A stretch of DNA of 42,052 nt. Origin: CAZIVO01 sp964542765. Its GTDB lineage: Bacteria > Planctomycetota > UBA1135 > UBA2386. Positions 8,428-17,139 of the stretch are shown here, one piece after another. A program made the translations under genes and the position numbers. The notes under the pieces were generated by a model that saw only the letters and a program-made list of their open reading frames with translations, was not told where the DNA came from and searched no databases. Position 1 is the stretch's first letter. Every line of letters begins with the position of its first letter. The stretch lies in the NCBI GenBank assembly GCA_964542765.1, contig CAZIVO010000019.1, forward strand, positions 1 to 42,052. The letters are read 5' to 3'.

Positions 8428-9323
8428 CCGCCTGGATCCTGACCGGAGCCACAGCATCGGGCAAGTCGAGTCTGGCGATCGAACTCGCCGACCGCTTCGA
8501 CCTCGAGATCCTCTCCATGGACTCGATGGCAATCTATCGGCGCATGGATATCGGAACCGCCAAACCCTCGTCTCAAGATCGAAAGAAAGTTCCGCACCAC
8601 CTCATCGACATCGTCGATCCATGTGATTCGTTCGACACCAATCGATGGTGCGTCGCGGCCCAAAAGGCGATGGACGATATCCACGCTCGCGGCCGCCACG
8701 CGCTCTTCGTCGGCGGCACGCCGCTCTACATGATGGCCTTCTTCAAGGGGATGATGGAGACACCGCCAGCCCAACCGGAACTTCGTGCCAGCCTGCAGAA
8801 AAGAGAGGAAGAGGACCCGGGATCACTGCACCGCGAACTCACCTCGAAAGACCCGCAAGCCGCCGAGCGCATCCATCATCACGACATCAAACGTCTGGTG
8901 CGGGCTCTGGAGGTGTTCGAGATGACCGGCGAGACGATCTCGACACAACAAGCACAATTCGACTCGCCAAACTGGCGGGTTCCCTGCCGTATCGCCGCCA
9001 TCAAGCGGCCGCGCGAAGAACTCAAGGAACGAGTCAAGGAACGCACCATCGAGATGCTCGATGAAGGCCTGATCGACGAGGTCCGCGAGATCCGTGACAG
9101 CTGTGGCTTCTCGCGCGAATCGGCAGCCGCCATCGGCTACGCCCAGTGTCTGGCCCATCTGGACGGTCGCTACAAGGATCTCGAAGAACTCCGTAACCAG
9201 ATCCGCAGATCCACCCATCGCCTCATCCGACGGCAATTGACCTGGCTCCGACGACTGCCCGAGATCGACTGGATTTCACCCGAACAGGGCATCGATCGGC
9301 TCATCGCGGCGCTTGCTGGTTGA
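8424..9323 (+). CDS. miaA: tRNA dimethylallyltransferase MiaA
   Basis: MiaA transfers a dimethylallyl group to N6 of adenosine 37 in tRNAs that read UNN codons. The 299-residue protein begins MTAWILTGATASGKSSLAIE with the P-loop GATASGKS (8-15), followed by DSMAIYRRMDIGTAKP and VGGTPLYMMAFFKG, all characteristic of the family; the usual Gln in DSxQxY is Ala here. The in-frame sequence upstream of 8424 is the isomerase gene in another frame, so the start is the ATG of the ATGA overlap. Length is normal. Confidence 0.96.
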   Translation: MTAWILTGATASGKSSLAIELADRFDLEILSMDSMAIYRRMDIGTAKPSSQDRKKVPHHLIDIVDPCDSFDTNRWCVAAQKAMDDIHARGRHALFVGGTPLYMMAFFKGMMETPPAQPELRASLQKREEEDPGSLHRELTSKDPQAAERIHHHDIKRLVRALEVFEMTGETISTQQAQFDSPNWRVPCRIAAIKRPREELKERVKERTIEMLDEGLIDEVREIRDSCGFSRESAAAIGYAQCLAHLDGRYKDLEELRNQIRRSTHRLIRRQLTWLRRLPEIDWISPEQGIDRLIAALAG

Positions 9324-9381
9324 AACTCGCTCCGTCAGCGCCAAGATCCCTGCATCGAGACAAACTGCATCGAGAACCCAG

Positions 9382-9399
9382 CGCGGCCCGTGGGCCGTG
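9382..9399 (+). promoter_or_regulatory. GC-rich hairpin before the symporter gene
   Basis: CGGCCC at 9384-9389 and GGGCCG at 9392-9397 form a perfect inverted repeat, extended by a C-G pair and a G-T pair. It lies 19 bases before the ATG at 9419, just upstream of the AAAGG ribosome binding site. An 11-base direct repeat (ctgcatcgaga) occurs twice just before it, ending at 9360 and 9375. Function unknown; it is followed by no T-run, so it is not a clear terminator for miaA. Confidence 0.3.
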
Positions 9400-9418
9400 A
9401 ACCGAAAAGGCAGCTCAC

Positions 9419-11113
9419 ATGAAGCGATCGCTTTGCCTGTTCCTCCTCGCCCTTCTGGCAGTTCCGGCTACCGCGCAAGATGGGACCAAAGAGTCCCCGG
9501 CCGCAGCAGTCACGACTGACAACCAGACACCTGCATCCGAGCAGGAAAACTCCTGGGAAGAGGACATCGATGAATGGTTCGGCGAACTCGTGGGCTATGT
9601 CGAGGCGGTCCCCTTCTACAACGTTGCTCCGCTCCTTGGCTTCTCGGACGAACCGCACAAGGATGCAGATGGCAAGCCACTGATCGGCCCCAACGGCAAG
9701 GAGGTCAAAACCCGCATTCCCTTCGTCGTGCTCTGGCTGATCATCGGGGCGGTCTTCTTCACCCTGCGCATGCGGTGGGTGAATTTGCGGATGTTCAAGC
9801 ACGCCATCGCCGTGGTGCGCGGCAAGTTCGACAATCCCGATGACGCCGGTGAAGTCACCCATTTCCAGGCCCTGTCTTCTGCCCTGTCGGCAACGGTCGG
9901 CCTGGGCAACATTGCCGGCGTTGCCATCGCCATCTCGTGGGGTGGCCCCGGTGCCACCTTCTGGATGATCGTGGCCGGACTGCTGGGGATGACTCTCAAG
10001 TTCACCGAATGCACTCTCGGCCAGCAATTCCGCAAGATCGACGCCGATGGCAAGATCTCGGGCGGGCCCATGCACTACCTCTTCGAGGGCCTGCGCGAAA
10101 AGAAACTCGGGCCGCTAGGTGCCCTGCTCGCCGGTCTCTTCATGATCTTCTGTATCGGCGGCAGCCTGGCCGGCGGCAATGCCTTTCAGGTCTACAACAG
10201 CAAGGCCGTGCTGGCGGTCGAGGTGCCCTTCTTCGCCGAGCACGGCTGGGTCTACGGTGCCATCATGGCGTGTCTGGTGGGCATCGTGATCATCGGTGGC
10301 ATCAAGCGCATCGCCACCACCGCTTCTCGGATCGTGCCGACCATGTGCGCGATCTACGTCCTGGCGTGTCTGATCATCCTGGTGTCCAACGCCAGCGCCA
10401 TCCCCGGCGCGCTCGGCTCGGTCTTCTCAGGCGCCTTCAATCCGGATGCCGTCTATGGCGGCATCCTCGGCACCCTGGTGCTGGGCTTCCAGAGAGCCGC
10501 TTTCTCGAACGAGGCCGGCGTTGGATCGGCATCGATCGCACATTCGGCGGCCAAGACACCCTATCCCGTCCGCGAGGGCATCGTCGCCCTGCTGGAACCC
10601 TTCATCGACACCGTCGTCGTCTGCACCATGACCGCCCTGGTCATCATCATCACCGGCGTCTACCAACCGCTCGCGGCATCAACCGAACTGTTCGGGGCCG
10701 CGCAAGCGGAAGTATTGCAGCAAATGGTTCATAACAATTCGGGTGCTGCTCTGACCAACGAGGCCTTCAAGACGGTACCGGCGCTGGCCGGTTGGTTCCC
10801 CTTCATCTTGCTCGCGGCAGTGATCCTGTTTGCCTTCTCGACCATGATCTCCTGGTCCTACTACGGCGAACGTTGCTGGACGCGCCTGTTCGGCCCACGC
10901 TCCTCGCTGGTTTTCAAGGTCCTGTTCCTGGCCTTCGTCGTCCTCGGCTCCGTCATCGGCGGCACCAACGCCCTGGCCTTCGGTGACCTCATGATCTTGT
11001 TGATGGCCTTCCCGAACATCCTTGGCCTCTACTTCCTCGGCGGCCGCGTCGCCAGCGAGCTCGACGATTACGAGGCCAAGCTCACCGCCGGCGAGTTCCC
11101 CACCTACAAGTGA
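9419..11113 (+). CDS. AGCS-family sodium/alanine symporter with secreted-type N-terminal extension
   Basis: A 564-residue inner-membrane sodium-coupled symporter for alanine or glycine. The family signature regions are clear: ALSATVGLGNIAGVAIAISWGGPGA, the FSNEAGVGSASIAH stretch, and about ten to eleven hydrophobic segments from residue 100 on. An unusual addition is the first 90 residues: a signal-peptide-like MKRSLCLFLLALLAVPATAQ followed by an acidic linker before the first family helix. AAAGG eight bases before the ATG supports the start. rsmG starts inside its stop codon (GTGA), so the two may be cotranscribed. Specificity within AGCS cannot be decided. Confidence 0.93.
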   Translation: MKRSLCLFLLALLAVPATAQDGTKESPAAAVTTDNQTPASEQENSWEEDIDEWFGELVGYVEAVPFYNVAPLLGFSDEPHKDADGKPLIGPNGKEVKTRIPFVVLWLIIGAVFFTLRMRWVNLRMFKHAIAVVRGKFDNPDDAGEVTHFQALSSALSATVGLGNIAGVAIAISWGGPGATFWMIVAGLLGMTLKFTECTLGQQFRKIDADGKISGGPMHYLFEGLREKKLGPLGALLAGLFMIFCIGGSLAGGNAFQVYNSKAVLAVEVPFFAEHGWVYGAIMACLVGIVIIGGIKRIATTASRIVPTMCAIYVLACLIILVSNASAIPGALGSVFSGAFNPDAVYGGILGTLVLGFQRAAFSNEAGVGSASIAHSAAKTPYPVREGIVALLEPFIDTVVVCTMTALVIIITGVYQPLAASTELFGAAQAEVLQQMVHNNSGAALTNEAFKTVPALAGWFPFILLAAVILFAFSTMISWSYYGERCWTRLFGPRSSLVFKVLFLAFVVLGSVIGGTNALAFGDLMILLMAFPNILGLYFLGGRVASELDDYEAKLTAGEFPTYK

Positions 11114-11766
11114 CAGAGCCGTCCCGAGCGGAGCGAGCAAGTCGTCTGTGCGAGCAAGCCAGGGCCATGGGCCCGGCCATCGCAGAGACCGCTTGCGCGG
11201 TACTTCTGCACTACCTCGACGCGATGCTCGACCGCAATCGCCAGCTCAACCTGACGGCAGTCCGAAAACCCGAGGAAGCCGAGATCTTGCATGTCCTCGA
11301 CAGCTTGGCCCTGGCTCTCGTTGATGTGAACCCTCAACGATGCCTGGAGATCGGTAGCGGCAACGGCTTCCCGGGTGTCGCCGCCGCGCTGCTCTGGCCA
11401 GGATCTCGAGTCACCTTGATCGAACGGACACAGAAGAAGGCGCGTGCCATCGAAGATCTCCTCGCCCACAGCAATATCGCAAATGCACAGGTCTTACAGG
11501 CCGACGCAGAACAAGCGCCGCACCTCGACCCATCGCTCATGAAAAGCTTTGATCTGATTCTGGCCCGCGCGCTCGGGACTCCACAAAAAGTAGAGCGACT
11601 GTCCAGCCCGATGCTCGCTTCGAACGGAATCCTGGTCTTGTGGGCAAGCGCATCAACATCCCCTGCCGAAGTCCTGCAAGACATGGAACTGACCGACTGC
11701 ATCGATTACCGGCTTCCCGAGCCGACAGCGAGAGACCGACGGCTACTGATCTACCAAAAGCCCTGA
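11110..11766 (+). CDS. rsmG: 16S rRNA (guanine527-N7)-methyltransferase RsmG
   Basis: RsmG methylates N7 of G527 in 16S rRNA using SAM. The 218 residues show the family helical start (LLHYLDAMLDRNRQLNLTAV), HVLDSLAL, the SAM-binding LEIGSGNGFPG (79-89), LIERTQKKARAIEDL, and the ILARAL region. The proposed GTG start at 11110 overlaps the symporter stop; no strong ribosome binding site is visible, and a start a few codons later is possible. rsmG is often next to mnmG and parA; here it sits next to a transporter. Convergent with the sulfatase gene. Confidence 0.93.
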   Translation: MTEPSRAERASRLCEQARAMGPAIAETACAVLLHYLDAMLDRNRQLNLTAVRKPEEAEILHVLDSLALALVDVNPQRCLEIGSGNGFPGVAAALLWPGSRVTLIERTQKKARAIEDLLAHSNIANAQVLQADAEQAPHLDPSLMKSFDLILARALGTPQKVERLSSPMLASNGILVLWASASTSPAEVLQDMELTDCIDYRLPEPTARDRRLLIYQKP

Positions 11767-11770
11767 CGTC

Positions 11771-11828
11771 GAGCATGTGCTCGTGCAGTCTCCAGTAAGA
11801 ACTGACCGCCGCGGGTGACCCGGGTCAC
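11771..11828. other. Two inverted repeats between convergent genes
   Basis: GAGCA and TGCTC at 11771-11782 (2-base spacer), and the perfect palindrome GTGACCCGGGTCAC at 11815-11828, which covers the sulfatase stop codon. They lie between the converging rsmG and sulfatase genes and could act as a bidirectional stop structure, but neither is followed by a T-run. Confidence 0.3.
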
Positions 11829-13732
11829 TTCTTGGCCCGGGTGCCGACGATCGCGATCTCCGCCGCCGAGGCCCAGGGGCCACCATTGACCTCCGACAGC
11901 ACCCGGATGAGGACATAACGACCGCGCACCGGTTCGCAATTCAGAGATTGCGCTCCTTTTTTCTTCTCGAAGCTCCCGGCCGCTGCCGGCTGCCCGAAAT
12001 CATCGGCCGAAGCGGCAACATGAAACTCGATCTTCCCGAAGGTGCCGTTCCATCCGCCGTCCTGCCGGGCCAGGTAACGCAGACCCCTGACCTTGCAATC
12101 AGTGCCGAGATCGATCACCAGTTCATGGGGATGCTTTTTCAGCAATGGCTGAAACTGCGAGTGCCAGATGGTCTTGGGATCTCCGTCGATGGCAAAGCGA
12201 GCAAGCTTGCGGTTGCTGACGTTTTCGCTGCTGACACGGAAGATCTTGAACTGCTCACCGGTGATGAGCCCTTTCTTCGGAATCGAACGACTCCGAGCCG
12301 GAGACTTGCTCGACCCTTCGCCCGATGTTCCCCACTTGGCCCGGCGATCCTTCTCGTGGTTTGCGCGATCCTCGAATACCCCTTCTCTCACCGGTTCATG
12401 TGCAGACTGAGCATGCGCTACCATCTTCGCCAACACTTCAGGGTGTTGGTCGGAGATATCTGAAGCCTCGCTGACATCCCTGGAAAGGTCGTAGAGTTCC
12501 CACGCCCGATCAGGCCGCTGGCGATAGGCCTTCCAGTCGCCCATTCGCACCGCCGTCTGCCCGCCATACTCCCAGTACAGATACTCGTGCTGCTCCTGCT
12601 TTCGGCCGACCTGTTCCTCGCCCAAAATTTCCGGCAAGATGGATAGACCATCGATATCCAACGGCGGAGTCGCTCCGGTCAACTCTGCGAGCGTCGGCAA
12701 TACATCCGGCTGGAACCAGACCAGATCGCTGACTCGACCTTGGTCGATTCGCTCCGGCCAGCGAACCACCGCAGGGATACGCAGACCACCCTCATAGAGA
12801 CTGCCCTTGCCGCCACGGAACTCGACTCCTGTCTGCGGATGGACGTTCGGCCCGAAGAAACCGCGCGGATGATCCGCGGAGCGAAAGCGATCCTGTCCAC
12901 CATTGTCACCCGTGAAGAAGACGATGGTGTCATCTTCCAGATCCAGTTCTTTGAGAAGGTCGAGCACCTCGCCGACGTTTCGATCGACCATGCTCACCAT
13001 GGCCGCGTAGTTCCTGACCTCTTCAGGCCAGTCCTCATCCGCATAGATCTGAACGGCTGGATCACTCTTGGGAATGTCGAACAGGCCGTGTGGAGGCGTG
13101 ATCGGCAGGTAGCAGAAGAAGGGTTTGTCCTTGTTCGCCCGGATGAACTTCAGGCCCTCCTCCATGATCGAGTAGTGGGAGTAGGTCGCGCCGCTACGGC
13201 CACCACGATTGCCCTCCAAAGGCACCTCCTTGCTGTTGCGGATCAGGTAGGGAGGGTAGTACGAGTGCGCGTGAACCTGGTCGTAGTAGCCGAAGAAGAC
13301 ATCAAAACCATGCTTTTCGGGCACCCCCGTGGAACCTCGCCCACCGCAACCCCACTTGCCAAATCCACCCGTGGCGTAGCCGTGCGCCGAGAGCATCGAG
13401 GCCACCGTTTCTTCGCCGGCTCGCAGGGGCGTACCGCCGTCATTGGCCCGTACCGAGCAATGCCCCATGTGCTTGCCGGTCATCAGAGTGCAACGCAAGG
13501 GCGCACAAACTGGCGCACCCGCGAGCGCCTGCCTGAACTGCAAGCCCTCGGCTGCCATTCGATCAATGCGCGGTGTACGGATCTGCCGATTGCCCATGTA
13601 CGACAGTTCGTAGTAAGCCAACTCGTCCGACATGATGTAGACGATGTTGGGCTTCGCACGGACATCCTCGACACCCTGACCCGCGACTCCTCGCACGGAG
13701 ATGAGGACCAGGATGATCAAGCTACGGCGCAT
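11825..13732 (-). CDS. Secreted type I sulfatase with C-terminal F5/8 (discoidin-like) domain
   Basis: A 635-residue exported sulfatase that removes sulfate esters, probably from a polysaccharide. Signal peptide at 1-19 (MRRSLIILVLISVRGVAGQG). The active-site motif is Cys76-Ala-Pro78-Leu-Arg80, where Cys would be converted to formylglycine. Other catalytic stretches are TGKHMG, GKWG and TGDNGG. The usual first metal-binding Asp-Asp is Asp36-Glu37 here. The last 130 residues, from about NRKLARFAIDGD, look like an F5/8 type C carbohydrate-binding domain. The ATG at 13732 is preceded by GGGGAGAGG and starts the signal peptide; earlier in-frame codons are rejected. No formylglycine-generating enzyme is in the window. 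Confidence 0.92.
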   Translation of the reverse strand: MRRSLIILVLISVRGVAGQGVEDVRAKPNIVYIMSDELAYYELSYMGNRQIRTPRIDRMAAEGLQFRQALAGAPVCAPLRCTLMTGKHMGHCSVRANDGGTPLRAGEETVASMLSAHGYATGGFGKWGCGGRGSTGVPEKHGFDVFFGYYDQVHAHSYYPPYLIRNSKEVPLEGNRGGRSGATYSHYSIMEEGLKFIRANKDKPFFCYLPITPPHGLFDIPKSDPAVQIYADEDWPEEVRNYAAMVSMVDRNVGEVLDLLKELDLEDDTIVFFTGDNGGQDRFRSADHPRGFFGPNVHPQTGVEFRGGKGSLYEGGLRIPAVVRWPERIDQGRVSDLVWFQPDVLPTLAELTGATPPLDIDGLSILPEILGEEQVGRKQEQHEYLYWEYGGQTAVRMGDWKAYRQRPDRAWELYDLSRDVSEASDISDQHPEVLAKMVAHAQSAHEPVREGVFEDRANHEKDRRAKWGTSGEGSSKSPARSRSIPKKGLITGEQFKIFRVSSENVSNRKLARFAIDGDPKTIWHSQFQPLLKKHPHELVIDLGTDCKVRGLRYLARQDGGWNGTFGKIEFHVAASADDFGQPAAAGSFEKKKGAQSLNCEPVRGRYVLIRVLSEVNGGPWASAAEIAIVGTRAKK

Positions 13733-13780
13733 GAACCTCTCCCCTGAGGACCGCCGGCAATCCGAATCCAAGAGAGGGCG

Positions 13781-14128
13781 CTACCGTGCCAGGAAGGTCG
13801 TGCCGAAACGCATCACGTGATCGCCAACGCCGACATCACTCTCGTAATTGACCGAGGGATCGCCGGGCGAGTAGTTGAAGATATGCCGGTCGATGGTCGA
13901 CTGGATGGCAGAGAGATCACGGCCAAAGGCATTCGCGCGGCCATCCTTACGGCGCCGCAAACTTCGGAAGTAAGTCTCGGTATCGTAAGCACGGGTCAGG
14001 TACTCAACATCCCTGATACCGCGGGCAGCCTGTTCGTCAGAAACACCGCCACCTTGGCCCTTCCATGTGAAGGAACCACAAGAGGCGAGCAAGAAGGCTA
14101 AAGGAACTATGGCGAGGAGTTTACGCAT
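13781..14128 (-). CDS. Small lipoprotein of unknown function
   Basis: A 115-residue protein with a lipoprotein signal peptide: MRKLLAIVPLAF and the lipobox LAS before Cys17. The mature part is polar and rich in Arg and Asp (TRAYDTETYFRSLRRRKDGR) with a Gly-Asp-rich end (VGVGDHVMRFGTTFLAR). I do not recognise a family. It precedes the sulfatase by 48 bases and may be cotranscribed. It is divergent from hisS, 171 bases away, which leaves room for two promoters. Confidence 0.7.
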   Translation of the reverse strand: MRKLLAIVPLAFLLASCGSFTWKGQGGGVSDEQAARGIRDVEYLTRAYDTETYFRSLRRRKDGRANAFGRDLSAIQSTIDRHIFNYSPGDPSVNYESDVGVGDHVMRFGTTFLAR

Positions 14129-14299
14129 GCTTTTCTATGGGTTGCGTTCAGAGGGGCTGGGGTTCGGCGAACAGGGTCGCCAGCAGACGTTAGTTATACA
14201 CTCTAAACCCATGAGTAGCGGGGTTTTCCGCTCCGAACCTCAACAGCTCCACGAGATTTTCTTCCGGCCAGGACACCTCCTGGATAACGTCGATCCGGC

Positions 14300-15577
14300 A
14301 TGGTACGTAGCCAAGCGCCCCGCGGCACCGAGGATTTGCTCCCAGAGCGTATATCCCTGTACCAACATATTTTCGGTACCTGCCGCGATGTTTTCGCCCG
14401 GCACGCCTACCGGGAACTCCGCACCCCCTTGTTCGAGGAAACCAGCCTCTTCGTCCGCTCTCTCGGAGAAGTGACCGATGTCGTCGAAAAGGAGATGTTC
14501 ACCGTCACCCGCGGTGATACCAGCGTGACCTTTCGCCCCGAAGGCACAGCCTCGGCGGTCCGCGCTTACCTCGAGCATCATCTCGACAAGGTCAGGCCCT
14601 TCCAGAAGTTCTTCTACATGGGGCCCATGTTCCGATTCGAACGCCCCCAAGCAGGTCGCCAGCGGCAATTCGACCAGATCGGTATCGAAGCACTCGGCTC
14701 TTCCAGCCCCCTCCTCGATACCGAAGTCATCCTTCTTGCGCACCGCTGCTTCTCCGAACTAGGTCTGAAGAACTTTGCTATCCATGTCAACAGCATCGGC
14801 GACCGCGATGATCGCACACGCTTTCGTGAAGTGCTGCGGTCATACATGGCCGATCATCTCAATGATCGCTGCGACAACTGCAAGAAGCGCATCGAGCGGA
14901 ATGTCTTCAGGATGCTCGACTGCAAAGAAGACCGGTGCCGGGCCACCAACGCCGAAGCGCCCCGGTTTCTCGACCATCTTTCCGATGCCAGCCGTGACCG
15001 GTTCAACACCACCATCTCCGCTCTCGAAAAACTCGAGATCCCTCACACCATCGATCACGCCATCGTCCGCGGCTTCGATTACTACACTCACACAGTTTTC
15101 GAAGTGCGGTGTCCCGACCTCGGTGCCCGTGATGCAATCTGTGGTGGCGGCCGGTACGACAATTTGATCGCCGACATGGGTGGCCCCGAACTCGGCAGCA
15201 CAGGCTTCGCGATCGGGGTAACCCCCATGATCTTGGCGCTTGAGTTGCAAAAGCACCCCTGCACAGAAGCTGTTGACTCAGGATCTCCCATCTTCGTCGC
15301 AGCCGTCACCGACGCCGAACGCGAGGCTGCATTCCTGCTGACGGACCGCCTGCGGCAAGCGAATCTCACCGCGGATACAGATTTCGAGGGCAAGAGCCTG
15401 AAAGCCCAGTTCAAAGCCGCCGGAAAGCGAGGCGTCGAACTCATGCTCGTGCTGGGTCCTGACGAAATCGCAGCCGGCGTGGTCAAGGTCAAGGACTTCA
15501 AAACCAGTGAGGAGTCGAACCTCGCCACGGACGAGAGTCTGGCCAATGCGCTACGTGCCCGGCTCCAGAGCGACTGA
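14300..15577 (+). CDS. hisS: Histidyl-tRNA synthetase with altered motif 3
   Basis: Charges tRNA-His. The 425 residues include class II motif 2 (MFRFERPQAGRQRQFDQ, 110-126), the insertion domain with four Cys (191, 194, 208, 213), the histidine-binding RGFDYYTHTVFE (257-268) and CGGGRYDNL (281-289), and a C-terminal anticodon-binding domain (about 330-425). Motif 3, usually GFAxGxERL, reads GFAIGVTPM (302-310), so the normally invariant Arg is missing. The anticodon domain argues against a HisZ paralog. The nadD gene follows 5 bases later. I see no T-box-like leader; a short hairpin (AGCGG/CCGCT, about 14217-14232) lies in the 171-base upstream region. Confidence 0.95.
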   Translation: MVRSQAPRGTEDLLPERISLYQHIFGTCRDVFARHAYRELRTPLFEETSLFVRSLGEVTDVVEKEMFTVTRGDTSVTFRPEGTASAVRAYLEHHLDKVRPFQKFFYMGPMFRFERPQAGRQRQFDQIGIEALGSSSPLLDTEVILLAHRCFSELGLKNFAIHVNSIGDRDDRTRFREVLRSYMADHLNDRCDNCKKRIERNVFRMLDCKEDRCRATNAEAPRFLDHLSDASRDRFNTTISALEKLEIPHTIDHAIVRGFDYYTHTVFEVRCPDLGARDAICGGGRYDNLIADMGGPELGSTGFAIGVTPMILALELQKHPCTEAVDSGSPIFVAAVTDAEREAAFLLTDRLRQANLTADTDFEGKSLKAQFKAAGKRGVELMLVLGPDEIAAGVVKVKDFKTSEESNLATDESLANALRARLQSD

Positions 15578-15582
15578 TTGGA

Positions 15583-16197
15583 ATGGCCAACAAACTGTGT
15601 CTCTTTGGTGGATCTTTCAACCCACCGCACCGAACGCATGAGCGCATCATCCGAGCGGCCTTGCAGCAACTCCCCCTCCGCGAACTCATCGTGCTGCCTT
15701 CCGGTTGCCATCCGCACAAAGATGATCGCACCATGGCACCCGCAGCGACACGCCTGGAACTCTGCCAACTAGCGTTCAGCCACATCGAAGGTGTCACCGT
15801 CGATGACCGCGAGATCCAGCGGGAAGGCCCCTCTTACACCATCGACACCCTCGACGAATTCATTCGGGCTGAACCTGGCACGCGCCCCTTCTATCTCATC
15901 GGCTCCGACAATCTCCCCTTGCTCCCGACCTGGCGCAGACATCACGACCTTCTAAAAAAAGCGCGGCTCACCATCTTTCCTCGAGACAGCTTTCCCATCG
16001 AGGCAGCAACTCTCGAGGGACTTGATCTTCACCCGTCCGAGCGAGAAGAACTTCTGAGCAACATCCTGCGTGTCACTCCGGACAACATCTCCGCAACCGC
16101 CATCCGGTCCTGCTTGCGCGATGGAGATTCGCTCGACCAATGGCTACATCCACCGGTCATTGAACGCATCCGGGAACTCGGCCTCTACCTATCCTGA
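15583..16197 (+). CDS. nadD: Nicotinate-nucleotide adenylyltransferase NadD
   Basis: NadD makes deamido-NAD from nicotinate mononucleotide and ATP. The 204-residue protein has the nucleotidyltransferase start CLFGGSFNPPHRTH (GGSFNPPH at 9-16), LPSGCHPHK, the IGSDNL stretch, and the ISATAIR segment (ISSTxIR-like) near residue 169. Length is normal. Start at the ATG 5 bases after the hisS stop; the next gene begins 11 bases after its own stop, suggesting an operon hisS-nadD-glycosyltransferase. Confidence 0.95.
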   Translation: MANKLCLFGGSFNPPHRTHERIIRAALQQLPLRELIVLPSGCHPHKDDRTMAPAATRLELCQLAFSHIEGVTVDDREIQREGPSYTIDTLDEFIRAEPGTRPFYLIGSDNLPLLPTWRRHHDLLKKARLTIFPRDSFPIEAATLEGLDLHPSEREELLSNILRVTPDNISATAIRSCLRDGDSLDQWLHPPVIERIRELGLYLS

Positions 16198-16208
16198 ATC
16201 TGTGCACC

Positions 16209-17054
16209 ATGCTTGAGTGGACTGCGCTCCCGATCAGCTTCACCGCGATGCTTGCAGCGCTGCTTATCCATGCCCGAGTCAGGCAAATCTTCCCCCGTGA
16301 CCTGCCGTCCACCCCCCGCAAGCTCCACTCGTTGCCCACTCCACTCGCAGGCATCGTCCCGGCCATCGGCACTTGCGCATACCTCACATGGATCGGCCAC
16401 CCATATCTGGGAGCCGCCGCTGCGCTGGCTTCCGTCCTTGGATTCCTCGACGACCTCGCAAAGCAAAACAATGCCGACGGACCCTCCTGGAAGTTCAAGG
16501 CCATCACCCTGCTCATTGCCAGCCTGATCCTCGCTCTGGGAAGACAACAAGCAACAGAGACTGCGGCTCTCGATCTGATCCTGGTGACCATCCTCATCTT
16601 CGTCATCACCAACGCCGTCAACTTCCTCGACAATACCAATGGCGTTGCCCTGACCATCGCATGCCTGGGCCTTCTGCTATCGACCGGTGGACAGGGTCCG
16701 CTCGCCGCCGTCGGCTACCTCTGGCTCGGTGCCCTGCCCTTTAACTGGCCGCGGTCGCACATTTTCATCGGCGATGCCGGCGCTCTCTGCCTCGGACTCT
16801 GCTTGAGCGCAGCCACCCTCGATGGTTTCCACGGACCCCAAGGCTTCGACGGCTTGGCCGCCGTGGCCATCGCCGGAATCCCCCTGGCCGACTTCGCACA
16901 GGTGGTCACGGTCCGCATCGCGATCGGTCACCCGCCCTGGGTAGGCGATCAACGCCATCTCACCCACATCGCCATGAACCTCGGATCTCCAAGATGGGCT
17001 GTAGCACCCCTCTTCGGCGCCATGGCTGCGGGAATTTACTGGGCTCTGGGCTGA
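16209..17054 (+). CDS. WecA/MraY-like polyprenyl-phosphate sugar-1-phosphate transferase
   Basis: A 281-residue membrane protein of the PNPT family, which transfers a sugar 1-phosphate from UDP-sugar to undecaprenyl phosphate to start surface polysaccharide or cell-wall precursors. Seen: about nine hydrophobic segments, Asp81-Asp82 in FLDDLAK, NAVNFLDNTNG (135-145), IFIGDAGAL (185-193) and RHLTH (249-253), close to the family HxHH end. In NAVNFLDNTNG the second Asp usual in DGxDG is Asn144. Shorter than WecA (about 360) at both ends. Substrate unknown; not the peptidoglycan MraY by length and motif. Converges with the M16 gene; the 85-base gap holds a small hairpin (GTGCT/AGCAC, 17117-17129). 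Confidence 0.85.
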   Translation: MLEWTALPISFTAMLAALLIHARVRQIFPRDLPSTPRKLHSLPTPLAGIVPAIGTCAYLTWIGHPYLGAAAALASVLGFLDDLAKQNNADGPSWKFKAITLLIASLILALGRQQATETAALDLILVTILIFVITNAVNFLDNTNGVALTIACLGLLLSTGGQGPLAAVGYLWLGALPFNWPRSHIFIGDAGALCLGLCLSAATLDGFHGPQGFDGLAAVAIAGIPLADFAQVVTVRIAIGHPPWVGDQRHLTHIAMNLGSPRWAVAPLFGAMAAGIYWALG

Positions 17055-17139
17055 GCGTGGTGACCATACTCAAGACGGCAACACACCCGAGATGCCATGG
17101 TGATTCGGCCGTGCGTGTGCTCACAGCACTCAAGAAAAA

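Noticed and set aside
12740..13747. 335-codon plus-strand ORF
   Set aside because: Lies opposite the sulfatase; a by-product of GC-rich codon use.
17117..17129. Hairpin GTGCT/AGCAC as terminator between convergent genes
   Set aside because: Short, not followed by a T-run on either strand.
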